A DNA stretch of 64,000 nt from WTKG01 sp963735005 (GTDB lineage Bacteria > Actinomycetota > Actinomycetes > Actinomycetales > Demequinaceae): contig CAVTJA010000005.1 in the NCBI GenBank assembly GCA_963735005.1, positions 186,001 through 250,000 of the forward strand, in the 5' to 3' direction. The notes beneath the pieces are model-generated. The model made no database searches. It was not told where the DNA came from and saw only the letters and a list, made by a program, of their open reading frames with translations. Made by a program: the position numbers and the translations under genes. Below are positions 26,560 through 34,563 of the stretch, one piece after another. The first letter of the stretch is position 1; every line of letters starts with the position of its first letter.

Positions 26560-27638
26560 TGGACAACATCTTCGACAAGCTCACCGGCCTTGCCGATGCG
26601 GCGAGCGACGTTAGCCGCAAGGCGGCCAAGACAGACGGTACGGAGTTGGTGCGTGCTGCGCGCGGCCGCCGCCGCGGCTGGAACGCGATGGTGGCGGGAT
26701 CCGCCGCGGTCGCGGCGCTCGGCCTGGTGCTAGGCGGCGTGCGCATCGTCGACGCCTACGACAGTGCCGACGCCAACAAACTTGACGACCCCGGGCAGGT
26801 GTCCGAGAACCTGCTCGACGGCGTGTCCGGCGAGGACCAGGTGGACCAACAGGACGGCGATCACGCCGACGGAACTGGCGAGGACGCAACTCACGAGGAG
26901 ACTTCCACCGAGGAGCCCAAGGGTGACGACACCACGGAGGAGCCCAAGGGTGACGACACCGACAACACGGACGAGCAGGCGGCCTGGGACCACGGCTACG
27001 CCGAGGGTGACCCCGACGGCTACAAGGCCGGCTACAAGGCTGGCTACAACCGCCACGAGAGCAACGACACGCCTGAGGGCGTTGACGGCTCGGAGTCATT
27101 CCGCAACGGCTACAAGGCCGGATGGCGCCACGGCTACGAACGCGGCTACAAGGCAGGCAAGAGCGATGCGCCTCCGGTTGACACGCAGGCCCAGTACGAC
27201 GAGGGCTACAACGCCGGATACGAGTTCGGCCACCGCGAGGGTGTGAGCGACGGAGCAGACAACCGCACCTACAGCGACGCTCACCCCAAGGGGGAGGGCT
27301 CGGCGGCCTACAAGGAGGGCTACAGCGACGGGTTTGTCGACGGCTATGAGAAGGGCTACGCCAAGGGCCAAGATCAGTTGGCCGCGCAGAAGGTGGAGGC
27401 GCGTCAGGACGGGCTAGACCGTGGCCAGGAGGACGGCTACAACGATGGCTACGAAGACGGTCTGTTGGGTAGGGACAACAGCTACCGTGAGCGCCAGAAC
27501 GACTATCCGTCGACTAAGTGGGGTTCGTGGGAGTTCTTCCGCACCGGCTACAGCGACGGTTACACCAGTTCCTATGGCGACGGCTACGCGGCCGGGGCGG
27601 CCGACGCTGACGCCAGTGGGGGAGATGGGCCGGCCTAG
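26559..27638 (+). CDS. Single-pass membrane protein with six GX3 repeat blocks, sigma partner
   Basis: A 359-residue protein of unrecognised family, larger sister of the one at 25130. A cytoplasmic segment (about 1-45, with RAARGRRRG) is followed by a membrane helix (about 46-66). A very acidic linker holds the tandem EEPKGDDT repeat. Then come six blocks with Gly at every fourth place and Tyr after many of them, for example DGYKAGYKAGYNR, NGYKAGWRHGYERGYKAG, EGYSDGFVDGYEKGYAKG and DGYNDGYEDG. Such spacing favours tight helix packing or a repeated surface array. No enzyme motif is seen. It is coupled to the sigma gene and may act as its sensor or anchor. Confidence 0.82.
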   Translation: MDNIFDKLTGLADAASDVSRKAAKTDGTELVRAARGRRRGWNAMVAGSAAVAALGLVLGGVRIVDAYDSADANKLDDPGQVSENLLDGVSGEDQVDQQDGDHADGTGEDATHEETSTEEPKGDDTTEEPKGDDTDNTDEQAAWDHGYAEGDPDGYKAGYKAGYNRHESNDTPEGVDGSESFRNGYKAGWRHGYERGYKAGKSDAPPVDTQAQYDEGYNAGYEFGHREGVSDGADNRTYSDAHPKGEGSAAYKEGYSDGFVDGYEKGYAKGQDQLAAQKVEARQDGLDRGQEDGYNDGYEDGLLGRDNSYRERQNDYPSTKWGSWEFFRTGYSDGYTSSYGDGYAAGAADADASGGDGPA

Positions 27639-27653
27639 CGGCTCGCCCTGCAA

Positions 27654-27691
27654 CGTCGGCGCCCCCCACATCCTGTGGCGGGGCGCCGACG
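27654..27691 (+). terminator. Long hairpin after the GX3 gene
   Basis: CGTCGGCGCCCC (27654-27665) pairs with GGGGCGCCGACG (27680-27691), and an inner CCACA/TGTGG stem extends it, with one bulged C. It lies 15 bp after the stop and probably terminates the sigma/GX3 operon. The T-run is weak (GTTTG). Confidence 0.65.
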
Positions 27692-27794
27692 GCGTTTGTC
27701 CGGCCGCGTCAGCCGCGGCGGACGTGTTGCGGTTTGGGAGTCGCGCGCGGGCGCGCTAGCATAGTGCGGCGGTCCGGGCTCAGGCCCAACCCGT

Positions 27795-27866
27795 TGGGGT
27801 ATGGTGTAATTGGCAGCACGAGAGATTCTGATTCTCTTAGTCTAGGTTCGAGTCCTGGTACCCCAG
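27795..27866 (+). tRNA. tRNA-Gln (CTG)
   Basis: The acceptor arms TGGGGTA and TACCCCA pair perfectly. The anticodon stem AGAGA/TCTCT encloses TTCTGAT with anticodon CTG. The T-arm contains GGTTCGAGTCC. An encoded CCA follows at 27867-27869. Gln identity fits the U1-start of tRNA-Gln. Confidence 0.95.
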
Positions 27867-27874
27867 CCAAACTC

Positions 27875-27895
27875 AAGCCCGCTTCGGCGGGCTTT
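27875..27895 (+). terminator. Terminator after tRNA-Gln
   Basis: AAGCCCGC, loop TTCG, GCGGGCTT, then T and GTG: a short stable hairpin with a UUCG tetraloop 6 bp after the encoded CCA. Confidence 0.8.
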
Positions 27896-27983
27896 GTGCG
27901 TTGGGACAACAGTGTCGCGCGACGTTCGCCGCATGCGCTAATCTTGGTACTCGCGTCTGCGGGCCATGCCCCAAGACCGCTAG

Positions 27984-28056
27984 GGCCCCGTTGTGTAGCG
28001 GCCTAGCACGCCGCCCTCTCAAGGCGGTAGCGCGGGTTCGAATCCCGTCGGGGCTA
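27984..28056 (+). tRNA. tRNA-Glu (CTC)
   Basis: GGCCCCG pairs with CGGGGCT (first pair G-T wobble). The D-arm stem is GTGT/GCAC. The anticodon stem CCGCC/GGCGG encloses CTCTCAA with anticodon CTC. The T-arm is GCGGGTTCGAATCCCGT. Discriminator A and CCA are encoded to 28059. Confidence 0.95.
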
Positions 28057-28061
28057 CCACC

Positions 28062-28086
28062 GCCCCCGGCATCGCCCGGGGGCTTT
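28062..28086 (+). terminator. Terminator after tRNA-Glu
   Basis: GCCCCCGG (28062-28069) pairs with CCGGGGGC (28076-28083), followed by TTT; it starts 3 bp after the encoded CCA. Confidence 0.75.
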
Positions 28087-28132
28087 GCCGTTGCGTCATC
28101 GTTTTCGTTCGAGCGCCGTCGGCCGCGTCGCT

Positions 28133-28148
28133 ATCGAACCGTTTCGAT
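28133..28148. promoter_or_regulatory. LacI-type operator-like palindrome upstream of GH9 gene
   Basis: ATCGAACCGTTTCGAT has ATCGAA/TTCGAT arms around CCGT, the general form of LacI-family operators with a central CG. It lies 75 bp upstream of the cellulase start. No LacI gene is in the window. Confidence 0.45.
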
Positions 28149-28222
28149 TGCCGCCCAAATCCTGGTAGCGTCTCCCGCAAGGCGCGGGGTCTCTTGGCCC
28201 TCCGCGGCGTGACGAGGAGGTC

Positions 28223-31129
28223 ATGATGAGGGTTCGGCGCAACGGAACACGGATCGCGCTTGCGGGCGCTATCGGGATCGCGATCGCGATGTCGGGCGCC
28301 ACCGGCGCGGTCGCATCGGATCCGGGCGATTCGTTCGCGGACGACCCGAACCTGGTGCGGAACCCGTCCTTCACTACCGACTACGACGGGTGGAGCGCCT
28401 ACGGCGTGTCCGGCGGTGTCGAGAACGGCCAGTTCTGCGGCGGGTATTTTGGCCCCCACATCCACGACTACGACGCTGGCTTCGGCTTCAACAACATCGT
28501 CCTCCCCGCTGGTGACTACTTCGCGTCCTTCGACGCGAGCTCAGAGCTGGGCTACACCGCCCTGGTCCAGGAGACGAACGGCGACTGGACCTTGCTTGGA
28601 AAATTGGCCGTGACCCCGTCAGACCAGCTCGAGCACCACGAGTTCACCTTCTCGTCCGACACCCCGTTCCGGCGCGGCGAGTACCACATGCACTTCGGCA
28701 CGCCTGAGGCCGGCCCGCACAACTTCTGCATCGACAACGCGTTCCTGGCGGTGCACCCGAAGGACTACGCCAAGGGCGGCGACTTTGACGGCTCGCTCGG
28801 CGCGTGGAAGGTCAAGGGCGCCGACGCCGAGGTCACCGACGCGGGCGTCTGCCTCGCGGTGCCGGAGGGTACCTCCGCGCCCGAGGACGTCAGCCTGCAG
28901 CTGCGGGGGATCGCGCTGCCCGCCTTCGCGTACACGGTGAACGTCGACGCCAGCGGCGCCGGCGCGCCCGTCCGCACGCTCGTGACGTCAAGCGCGGATC
29001 CAAGCGTCGTTTATGGCGACTCTACGGAGACCGCGAGCGCAGACCCGGACACCTACACGTCCGGGTTCGACCTTGGCGAAACCGACGACAAGGTCGACCT
29101 GAACATCCAGCTTGGCGGCGGCGCGGGCGGCGATGTCTGCCTCGACAACGTGCAGCTGCTGTCGGGCGGCAAGCCCCCGGCTTACGAGCCCGAGACCGGG
29201 CCGCGCGTGCGCGTCAACCAGCTTGGCTACGAGGCCAGCGGCGTCAAGCACGCGACGCTCGTGACCGACGCCACCGACCCCGTCGCGTGGACCCTCAAGG
29301 ACGGCTCCGGCGTGACCGTCGCCGAGGGCATGTCGACGCCTTTCGGCACCGACGTGTCGTCCCGGCTGAACGTCCAGGAGATTGACTTCTCGGACGTCAC
29401 CACCGAGGGCACGTACACGCTGACCGCGGACGACGACGAGAGCTACCCGTTCTCCATCGCGGCCGACCTTTACGGCCAGCTACGCTACGACTCGCTCAAC
29501 TACTTCTACCTGGCGCGCTCTGGCATCGAGATCGACCCCGCGATCGTCGGCGACGAATACGCCCGCGTGGCCGGACACGTCAGCCAGGCTGGCGGCTCAG
29601 ACGTGAACCAGGGCGACTACGGCGTCGCGTGCCAGCCCGCGGGAGACTCGCAGGGCGTCTACGGCGAGCCGTGGACGTGCGACTACACGCTCGACGTTGT
29701 GGGCGGTTGGTACGACGCAGGAGACCAAGGCAAGTACGTCGTCAACGGCGGCATCTCCGTCTACCAGCTGATGTCCGAGTACGAGCGCATCCAGCGCGCC
29801 AGCGAGGCCGATCGCGACGCCCTTGGCGACTCCGTGCTCAACCTCCCCGAGACCGACAACGGCGTCCCCGACATCCTCGACGAGGCGCGCTGGGAGCTCG
29901 ACTTCATGAAGTCGATGATGGTGCCCGAGGGCGACCAGTATGCAGGCATGGTCCACCACAAGGTGCACGACTTCAGCTGGACCTCGCTGCCGCTGATGCC
30001 GGCGGACGACCCAAACGTTCGCTACCTGCACCGCCCGTCGACCGCGGCGACGCTCAACTTCGCCGCAACGGCCGCCCAGGGCGCGCGCCTGTTCAAGAAG
30101 TACGACGGCGACTACGCATCGTCCCTCCTCGATGCCGCGAAGACCGCATGGAAGGCGGCGCTCGCGCACCCGGACCTGTACGCGCCCGTCTCGGACGGCG
30201 CCGCCGGCGGCGGGCCCTACGACGACGACAACGTCACCGACGAGTTCTACTGGGCCGCCGCCGAGCTCTACCTGACGACCGGCGACAAGGAGTACGAGGA
30301 CTACCTGCTCGCCTCGCCGCTACACACGGCGGACGTGTTCAGCCCGGCGGGCTTCGGCTGGGCAGACACTGCCGCGCTGGGCCGCCTCGACCTCGCCACC
30401 GTGCCGAACAAACTCCCCGACCACGACTCCGTGGTGGCGTCGGTTGTCGATGGGGCCGACACGATCCTCGCCGTCCAGGCGCAGCAGGGCTTTGGCCAGG
30501 CGCTCGGCGCGACGGACTTCGTGTGGGGATCGAACTCGCAGGTGCTGAACAACCAGGTGGTGCTCGCGACCGCCTACGACCTCACGGGCGACGCCAAGTA
30601 CCTCACGGCCGTCCAGGACAGCATGGACTACCTGCTGGGCCGCAACGCGCTCAACCAGTCCTACGTGACGGGCTACGGAACCGTGTTCTCGCAGAACCAG
30701 CACTCGCGCTGGTTTGCCGCCGAACTGGACCCGTCGCTCCCGCACCCGCCTCCCGGCACCGTCGCCGGTGGCCCCAACGCAGTCACGTCGTCGTGGGACC
30801 CCACGTTTGCGACGCTGTACCCGGAGAAGGACTGCGCGCCGCAGACCTGCTACCTGGACGACATCCAGTCGTGGTCGACGAACGAAATCACCATCAACTG
30901 GAACTCGGCGCTCGGCTGGGTGAGCGGCTTCCTCGCCGCACCCGACGCACCCGTGGTCGCCGGGGGAGAGTCCAACGCCGGCAACATCGTGATCGCATTG
31001 ATCGCGGTGGCGATCCTCCTGGGTGGCGTGGGTTGGATCGTGTGGCGCCAGTTCCGCCCGGGCCAGCAGGCGGAGGCTCCGGCTCGCGCCAAGGCGACGC
31101 CCGCTGCCTCGAAGAAGCCCAAGCCGTAG
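28223..31129 (+). CDS. Surface-anchored GH9 endoglucanase with N-terminal CBM domains
   Basis: A 968-residue exported cellulase. A signal peptide (about 1-33) is followed by two carbohydrate-binding-like modules (about 40-310; NLVRNPSFTTDYDGWSAYGV begins a CBM4/9-type fold). A CelD-type Ig domain follows (about 325-415, RVRVNQLGYE), then the GH9 catalytic domain (about 420-910). The acids are in VVGGWYDAGDQGKYV and in SWSTNEITINWNSALGW with the proton-donor Glu. A membrane helix (about 930-950) and a Lys-rich tail anchor it, which is unusual among free secreted GH9 enzymes. GAGGAGGTC precedes the ATG pair. A LacI-like site lies upstream. Confidence 0.93.
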   Translation: MMRVRRNGTRIALAGAIGIAIAMSGATGAVASDPGDSFADDPNLVRNPSFTTDYDGWSAYGVSGGVENGQFCGGYFGPHIHDYDAGFGFNNIVLPAGDYFASFDASSELGYTALVQETNGDWTLLGKLAVTPSDQLEHHEFTFSSDTPFRRGEYHMHFGTPEAGPHNFCIDNAFLAVHPKDYAKGGDFDGSLGAWKVKGADAEVTDAGVCLAVPEGTSAPEDVSLQLRGIALPAFAYTVNVDASGAGAPVRTLVTSSADPSVVYGDSTETASADPDTYTSGFDLGETDDKVDLNIQLGGGAGGDVCLDNVQLLSGGKPPAYEPETGPRVRVNQLGYEASGVKHATLVTDATDPVAWTLKDGSGVTVAEGMSTPFGTDVSSRLNVQEIDFSDVTTEGTYTLTADDDESYPFSIAADLYGQLRYDSLNYFYLARSGIEIDPAIVGDEYARVAGHVSQAGGSDVNQGDYGVACQPAGDSQGVYGEPWTCDYTLDVVGGWYDAGDQGKYVVNGGISVYQLMSEYERIQRASEADRDALGDSVLNLPETDNGVPDILDEARWELDFMKSMMVPEGDQYAGMVHHKVHDFSWTSLPLMPADDPNVRYLHRPSTAATLNFAATAAQGARLFKKYDGDYASSLLDAAKTAWKAALAHPDLYAPVSDGAAGGGPYDDDNVTDEFYWAAAELYLTTGDKEYEDYLLASPLHTADVFSPAGFGWADTAALGRLDLATVPNKLPDHDSVVASVVDGADTILAVQAQQGFGQALGATDFVWGSNSQVLNNQVVLATAYDLTGDAKYLTAVQDSMDYLLGRNALNQSYVTGYGTVFSQNQHSRWFAAELDPSLPHPPPGTVAGGPNAVTSSWDPTFATLYPEKDCAPQTCYLDDIQSWSTNEITINWNSALGWVSGFLAAPDAPVVAGGESNAGNIVIALIAVAILLGGVGWIVWRQFRPGQQAEAPARAKATPAASKKPKP

Positions 31130-31143
31130 CACGCACGCGGCTA

Positions 31144-31186
31144 GCAATGCCCGCGCGGGGACCAAGGTCTCCTGCGCGGGCGTTGC
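31144..31186 (+). terminator. Hairpin after the GH9 gene
   Basis: GCAATGCCCGCGC (31144-31156) pairs with GCGCGGGCGTTGC (31174-31186), 13 bp with one G-T pair. It lies 15 bp after the cellulase stop. No long T-run follows. Confidence 0.65.
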
Positions 31187-31251
31187 TGTCGGGGAGATAC
31201 TGAGGGTAGGGAATCCGTGCGGGTCTCGCGCGGACCTTCGAGGAGGATCAC

Positions 31252-31785
31252 ATGAACGCGCTCGTCGTCTACGACTCACTGTGGGGGAACACCCAGGCGA
31301 TCGCCGAAGAAATTGCTGACGGCATCGGCGCGGGAGCGCGCGCACTGCCCACTACGTCGGCCACCGTCGATGTGGTCACGTCAGCAGAGCTCGTGGTGGC
31401 AGGCTCGCCCGTTCACGGGCTCGCACTTCCGAGTGGGCGCACCAAGCGCACCGGCGCCATCCAGGGCAAGAAGCCGGGAATGCTCGAGGCCGACACATCG
31501 CAAAAGCTCATGCGCGACTGGCTCGCGTGGTTGCCGCGCACGGGCGCGTACGCCGCTGCGTTCGACACTCGCATGCCCGGGCCGTTTGGGCTCGGGGGAG
31601 CGTCCCGGATTCACAAGGGCCTGCACAGCGCCGGATTCCATATGCTTGCTGGCCCCGAGGGTTTCCTCGTGGACGGCGTGCCCCCCGAGGGCGAGCGCGG
31701 CAGCCTGCTCCGCGAAGGCGAGCGGGAGCGCGCTCGCGAGTGGGGCCGGACGCTCGCGCAGTCCTTCGCCGCCGCGATGGTCTAG
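31252..31785 (+). CDS. Flavodoxin-like protein
   Basis: A 177-residue flavodoxin-fold protein. The FMN phosphate loop is ALVVYDSLWGNTQAIAEEIA; AGSPVHGLALPSG is the second FMN-contact loop. It probably serves as an electron carrier or quinone reductase-like protein. AGGAGGATC lies ahead of the ATG at 31252. Its stop overlaps the convergent DCC gene. Confidence 0.88.
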   Translation: MNALVVYDSLWGNTQAIAEEIADGIGAGARALPTTSATVDVVTSAELVVAGSPVHGLALPSGRTKRTGAIQGKKPGMLEADTSQKLMRDWLAWLPRTGAYAAAFDTRMPGPFGLGGASRIHKGLHSAGFHMLAGPEGFLVDGVPPEGERGSLLREGERERAREWGRTLAQSFAAAMV

Positions 31786-32215
31786 GCGGCGCAGTCCTCG
31801 AGAGTCGCGAGGCGCGACCGCCAGCGTTCTCGAGGCCTGGCGGCGGGACGCCGCACGACGGGTCCTCGGCGGCCACCAGTGGCCTCCTAGCGGCCACGAA
31901 CCGGTAGGCGCGGTCTCGCAGGCCGCGCGGGATCAACCCAAGCACCCTCAGCCAGCGCCACGGGCGGGGAAGTCTCGCGGCAATGCCGAGCGCGGCATCT
32001 GACTGCGTGAGTGCGTGAGCCCCCGGCAGCGCCAGCACCAGCGTTGACCTGCTCGTGTCGGGGGGCAGGCCAGCGGCGGCAAGGACCGCCTGGCCCACGT
32101 CGCCTGCGCCGCCGGCGAGCAGGAACACGCCCTCACGGTCGCGACGCACCAGGAACGCGACCCACCGATTGCACAGGCCGCACTCGCCATCGAACACCAC
32201 GACGGGCTTGCTCAT
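31782..32215 (-). CDS. DCC-family thiol-disulfide oxidoreductase-like protein, frameshifted near 31850
   Basis: The start MSKPVVVFDGECGLCNRWVA contains the DxxCxxC motif of the DCC family (DUF393). The frame then reads FLVRRDREGVFLL and PWRWLRVLGLIPRGLRDRAY, as usual. After about 31855 it runs into Arg/Pro-rich nonsense opposite the flavodoxin gene. In the neighbouring frame it would end with RWRSRLATLEDCAA and a stop at 31782, giving the normal size of about 144 residues. TACGTT (plus-strand 32222-32227) lies 6 bases before the ATG, a leaderless -10. Confidence 0.78.
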
Positions 32216-32327
32216 GACTCAAACGTACGCCGCGGCCGGCACGGCTCCGTTGCACGGTTGGGCGAATCCGTTCAAACCCGCGGCGATGCGATGATGGCTC
32301 CATGACATCGCAGCAGCGGGCGTCGTC

Positions 32328-32915
32328 GTGACTATCGGAGAGAACTTCGCCTCGGTACTCGCGGCCGCGCGGGCGGGCGCCGACTGGGCGTGGGCCGAGA
32401 TCTATCGCGACCTTGCCGGTCCCGTGCGTGGTTACGTGGCCGCCCGCGGTGCCGCGGAGCCGGAAGACGTGGCCGCAGAGACCTTCCTGGACGTCGCGCG
32501 AGGCATCGCGTCATTCCAGGGGGACGAGCAGCAGTTTCGGTCCTGGGTGTTCGTCATCGCGCACCGCCGCATGCTCGACGCCCGGCGTGCGCGGTCGCGG
32601 CGCCCGGCCATCGCGGACGAGGACGTATCGGCGCTCGCGCACAGCCTGCGCGGCGGGGATGTGGAGGCGGATGCGCTTGCCCGGCAGGGGGTAGCCGACG
32701 CGCGGCAACTGATCGCTAGCCTCACGGGGGATCAGCAGGACGTCCTGCTGCTACGGATCGTCGCCGGGCTGAGCGTCCGTGACGCGGCGAACGCGCTCGG
32801 CAAGACCGAGGGCGCCGTGAAGGCGCTGCAGAACCGCGCGCTCGAGACCCTACGACGCGAGTGGGACCGTAACGACGGCGCCGACGGCGGCGATTACGTA
32901 AGTGAGGAATCATGA
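32328..32915 (+). CDS. ECF-type RNA polymerase sigma factor
   Basis: A 195-residue sigma factor. Region 2 is WAWAEIYRDLAGPVRGYVAA then EPEDVAAETFLDVARGI, with FRSWVFVIAHRRMLDARR as 2.3-2.4. Region 4 is DQQDVLLLRIVAGLSVRDAA with KTEGAVKALQNRALETLR. It is of a different subgroup from the SigE-like genes elsewhere in the window. GTG at 32328 was taken as the start because it directly precedes region 2. The stop overlaps the next ATG by 4 bp. Confidence 0.9.
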   Translation: MTIGENFASVLAAARAGADWAWAEIYRDLAGPVRGYVAARGAAEPEDVAAETFLDVARGIASFQGDEQQFRSWVFVIAHRRMLDARRARSRRPAIADEDVSALAHSLRGGDVEADALARQGVADARQLIASLTGDQQDVLLLRIVAGLSVRDAANALGKTEGAVKALQNRALETLRREWDRNDGADGGDYVSEES

Positions 32916-33745
32916 CTGACTGGACCGACCGCGAACGTGACGCGCTCATCGACGGCCACGCCGTCGAGCGCGACGATCTCGCGCGCCTGCGTCCCGCCGT
33001 GGAGCGGATCCGCGCCGCGGGCGCAGGCGTGGCGGACGTCGAGGCGGCCGCGAGCATCCTCGCGCGGGTCGCCGCCGAATCTGTGGCGAACCAGCCTTCA
33101 TCCGTGGCCGTGCCTGCGCGCGCCGCCTCCCCATGGCGGCGCCGTGCGCTCGCGTCTGTCGTGACCGCAGTCGGCGTCGGCGTGGCTGTGGCCGGCACCG
33201 CGGCGGCAGCCAATGGCGCCGCTCCCGGCGACGCCCTCTACGGCGTGGACCGCGCGTTCGAAGCGATCGGGATCGGTGACGGCGGCACCAACGAGCGTCT
33301 TGACGAGGCCGTGGCGCTAGCCGAGAAGGGCAAGCCCCAGGAGGCGCTCGCGCACGCTGCGAAGGCCTTTGGCGACGGCGGCGACACGACGTCCGCCGAC
33401 GCCCTGACGGCTGCCGCAGGGCGCGTCGCGGGCGGTGGCCGTAGCGGCGACGTTGCCGCACTCCTTGAGAACATCGGGAATTCGGATTTGACCGGTAAGG
33501 AGTTCGGCCAGTCGGTCGCCGAAATGGCGCGAGCTATCGGCGGCAAGCCTGACGACACCGGAACAACCACGGGCACGACCGACCCCACCCCTGACCCGTC
33601 GCCTTCCGTCGACGACTCGCCCGGCAAGTCGGGCGGCAAGGGCCACTCGGACGGCGCAGGCAAGCCCGACAACGGCCACGGCAAGCCCGACAAGTCGCAC
33701 GGCAAGCCCGACAACGTCAATACGAACTCGCACAAGACCCGTTAG
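32912..33745 (+). CDS. DUF5667-like single-pass membrane protein, sigma partner
   Basis: A 277-residue protein. A cytoplasmic part (about 1-75) precedes a membrane helix (about 82-106). An extracytoplasmic domain starting APGDALYGVDRAFEAIG resembles DUF5667 (GDxLYxVxR). The tail is a Gly/Lys/Pro/Asp low-complexity repeat of GHGKPDKSHGKPDN type. Actinobacterial ECF sigma genes are often followed by such genes, which probably act as anti-sigma or signal-relay proteins. It is coupled to the sigma gene. Confidence 0.82.
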   Translation: MTDWTDRERDALIDGHAVERDDLARLRPAVERIRAAGAGVADVEAAASILARVAAESVANQPSSVAVPARAASPWRRRALASVVTAVGVGVAVAGTAAAANGAAPGDALYGVDRAFEAIGIGDGGTNERLDEAVALAEKGKPQEALAHAAKAFGDGGDTTSADALTAAAGRVAGGGRSGDVAALLENIGNSDLTGKEFGQSVAEMARAIGGKPDDTGTTTGTTDPTPDPSPSVDDSPGKSGGKGHSDGAGKPDNGHGKPDKSHGKPDNVNTNSHKTR

Positions 33746-33793
33746 GCGTTTTTCCTACGCGCCGCCTCAACCTCGCGGTTTGCCCCACCCGAT

Positions 33794-34513
33794 CTACGCG
33801 TGCGAGCGCAGCAACACGTCGCTGAGCTGCCGCGCTGCCTCGACCACGGCCCGCGAATGCGCGCCGGCCGGGTGTGCGGTGAGCCGATCAATGGGGCCAG
33901 AGATCGACACCGCCGCGATCACGGTGCCGTTGGTGCCCCACACGGGCGCGCTCACGCTAGACACCCCGGACTCGCGCTCGCCCGCGCTCTCGGCAAAGCC
34001 CTGTTCGCGGACGCGGTCGAGGTCTGCGGACGTGAAGCGCGCGCCGGTGAGGCCTGCGTGGAGCCGCTCGGGCTCCTCCCACGCGAGCAGCACCTGGGCG
34101 GCGGAGCCCGCAGTCATGGTCATGGTGGTTCCGACGGGGATGGAATCGCGCAGGCCCATGGGGCGGTCAGCGGAGGCGATGCAGATGCGCACGTCGCCGT
34201 GGGGACGGTAGAGCTGGGCCGATTCTCCCGTGCGGTCGCGCAGCGTCGTCAATACTGGTTGCGCGGCTCCCACCAGGCGATCCTCGCCCACGGACGCAGC
34301 CAGCCGGGCGAAACGGGTGCCGAGCTTGAACGCGCCGACGTCGTTGCGGCCGACGAGGTGGTGGTGTTCGAGCGCGAGTAGCAGGCGGTGCACGGTGGGC
34401 CGCGCGAGGTGAGTGTCGGTCACCAGGTCCGCGAGCGTGCGCGGCCCGTTCTCAAGCGCGCCAAGGATTGCGGCGGCCTTGTCAATGACGCCGACTCCGC
34501 TATGATTGTCCAT
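33794..34513 (-). CDS. ndgR: IclR-family regulator (NdgR/LtbR type) of leucine biosynthesis
   Basis: A 239-residue IclR regulator. The N-terminal winged helix includes GVIDKAAAILGALENGPRTL then TDTHLARPTVHRLLLALE; the effector domain follows to the end. It is divergent from leuC with a 50-bp gap holding a GTCTC/GAGAC palindrome. This is the conserved actinobacterial ndgR/ltbR-leuCD arrangement, where the regulator controls leuCD and is usually autoregulated. The gene symbol rests on synteny. Confidence 0.9.
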   Translation of the reverse strand: MDNHSGVGVIDKAAAILGALENGPRTLADLVTDTHLARPTVHRLLLALEHHHLVGRNDVGAFKLGTRFARLAASVGEDRLVGAAQPVLTTLRDRTGESAQLYRPHGDVRICIASADRPMGLRDSIPVGTTMTMTAGSAAQVLLAWEEPERLHAGLTGARFTSADLDRVREQGFAESAGERESGVSSVSAPVWGTNGTVIAAVSISGPIDRLTAHPAGAHSRAVVEAARQLSDVLLRSHA

Positions 34514-34527
34514 AGAACGATACTAGC

Positions 34528-34544
34528 GTCTCGCATCGTGAGAC
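34528..34544. promoter_or_regulatory. Putative IclR-regulator operator between ndgR and leuC
   Basis: GTCTCGCATCGTGAGAC has 7-bp arms around ATC with one mismatch. It lies midway between the two divergent starts, 15 bp upstream of ndgR and about 20 bp from leuC. Confidence 0.55.
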
Positions 34545-34563
34545 ACAAGGACAGAAGGTGAGC

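Noticed and set aside
28133..28148. LacI-like palindrome as terminator of the tRNA unit
   Set aside because: A better hairpin with TTT lies directly after tRNA-Glu at 28062-28086; this one is AT-containing, weak and nearer to the cellulase gene.
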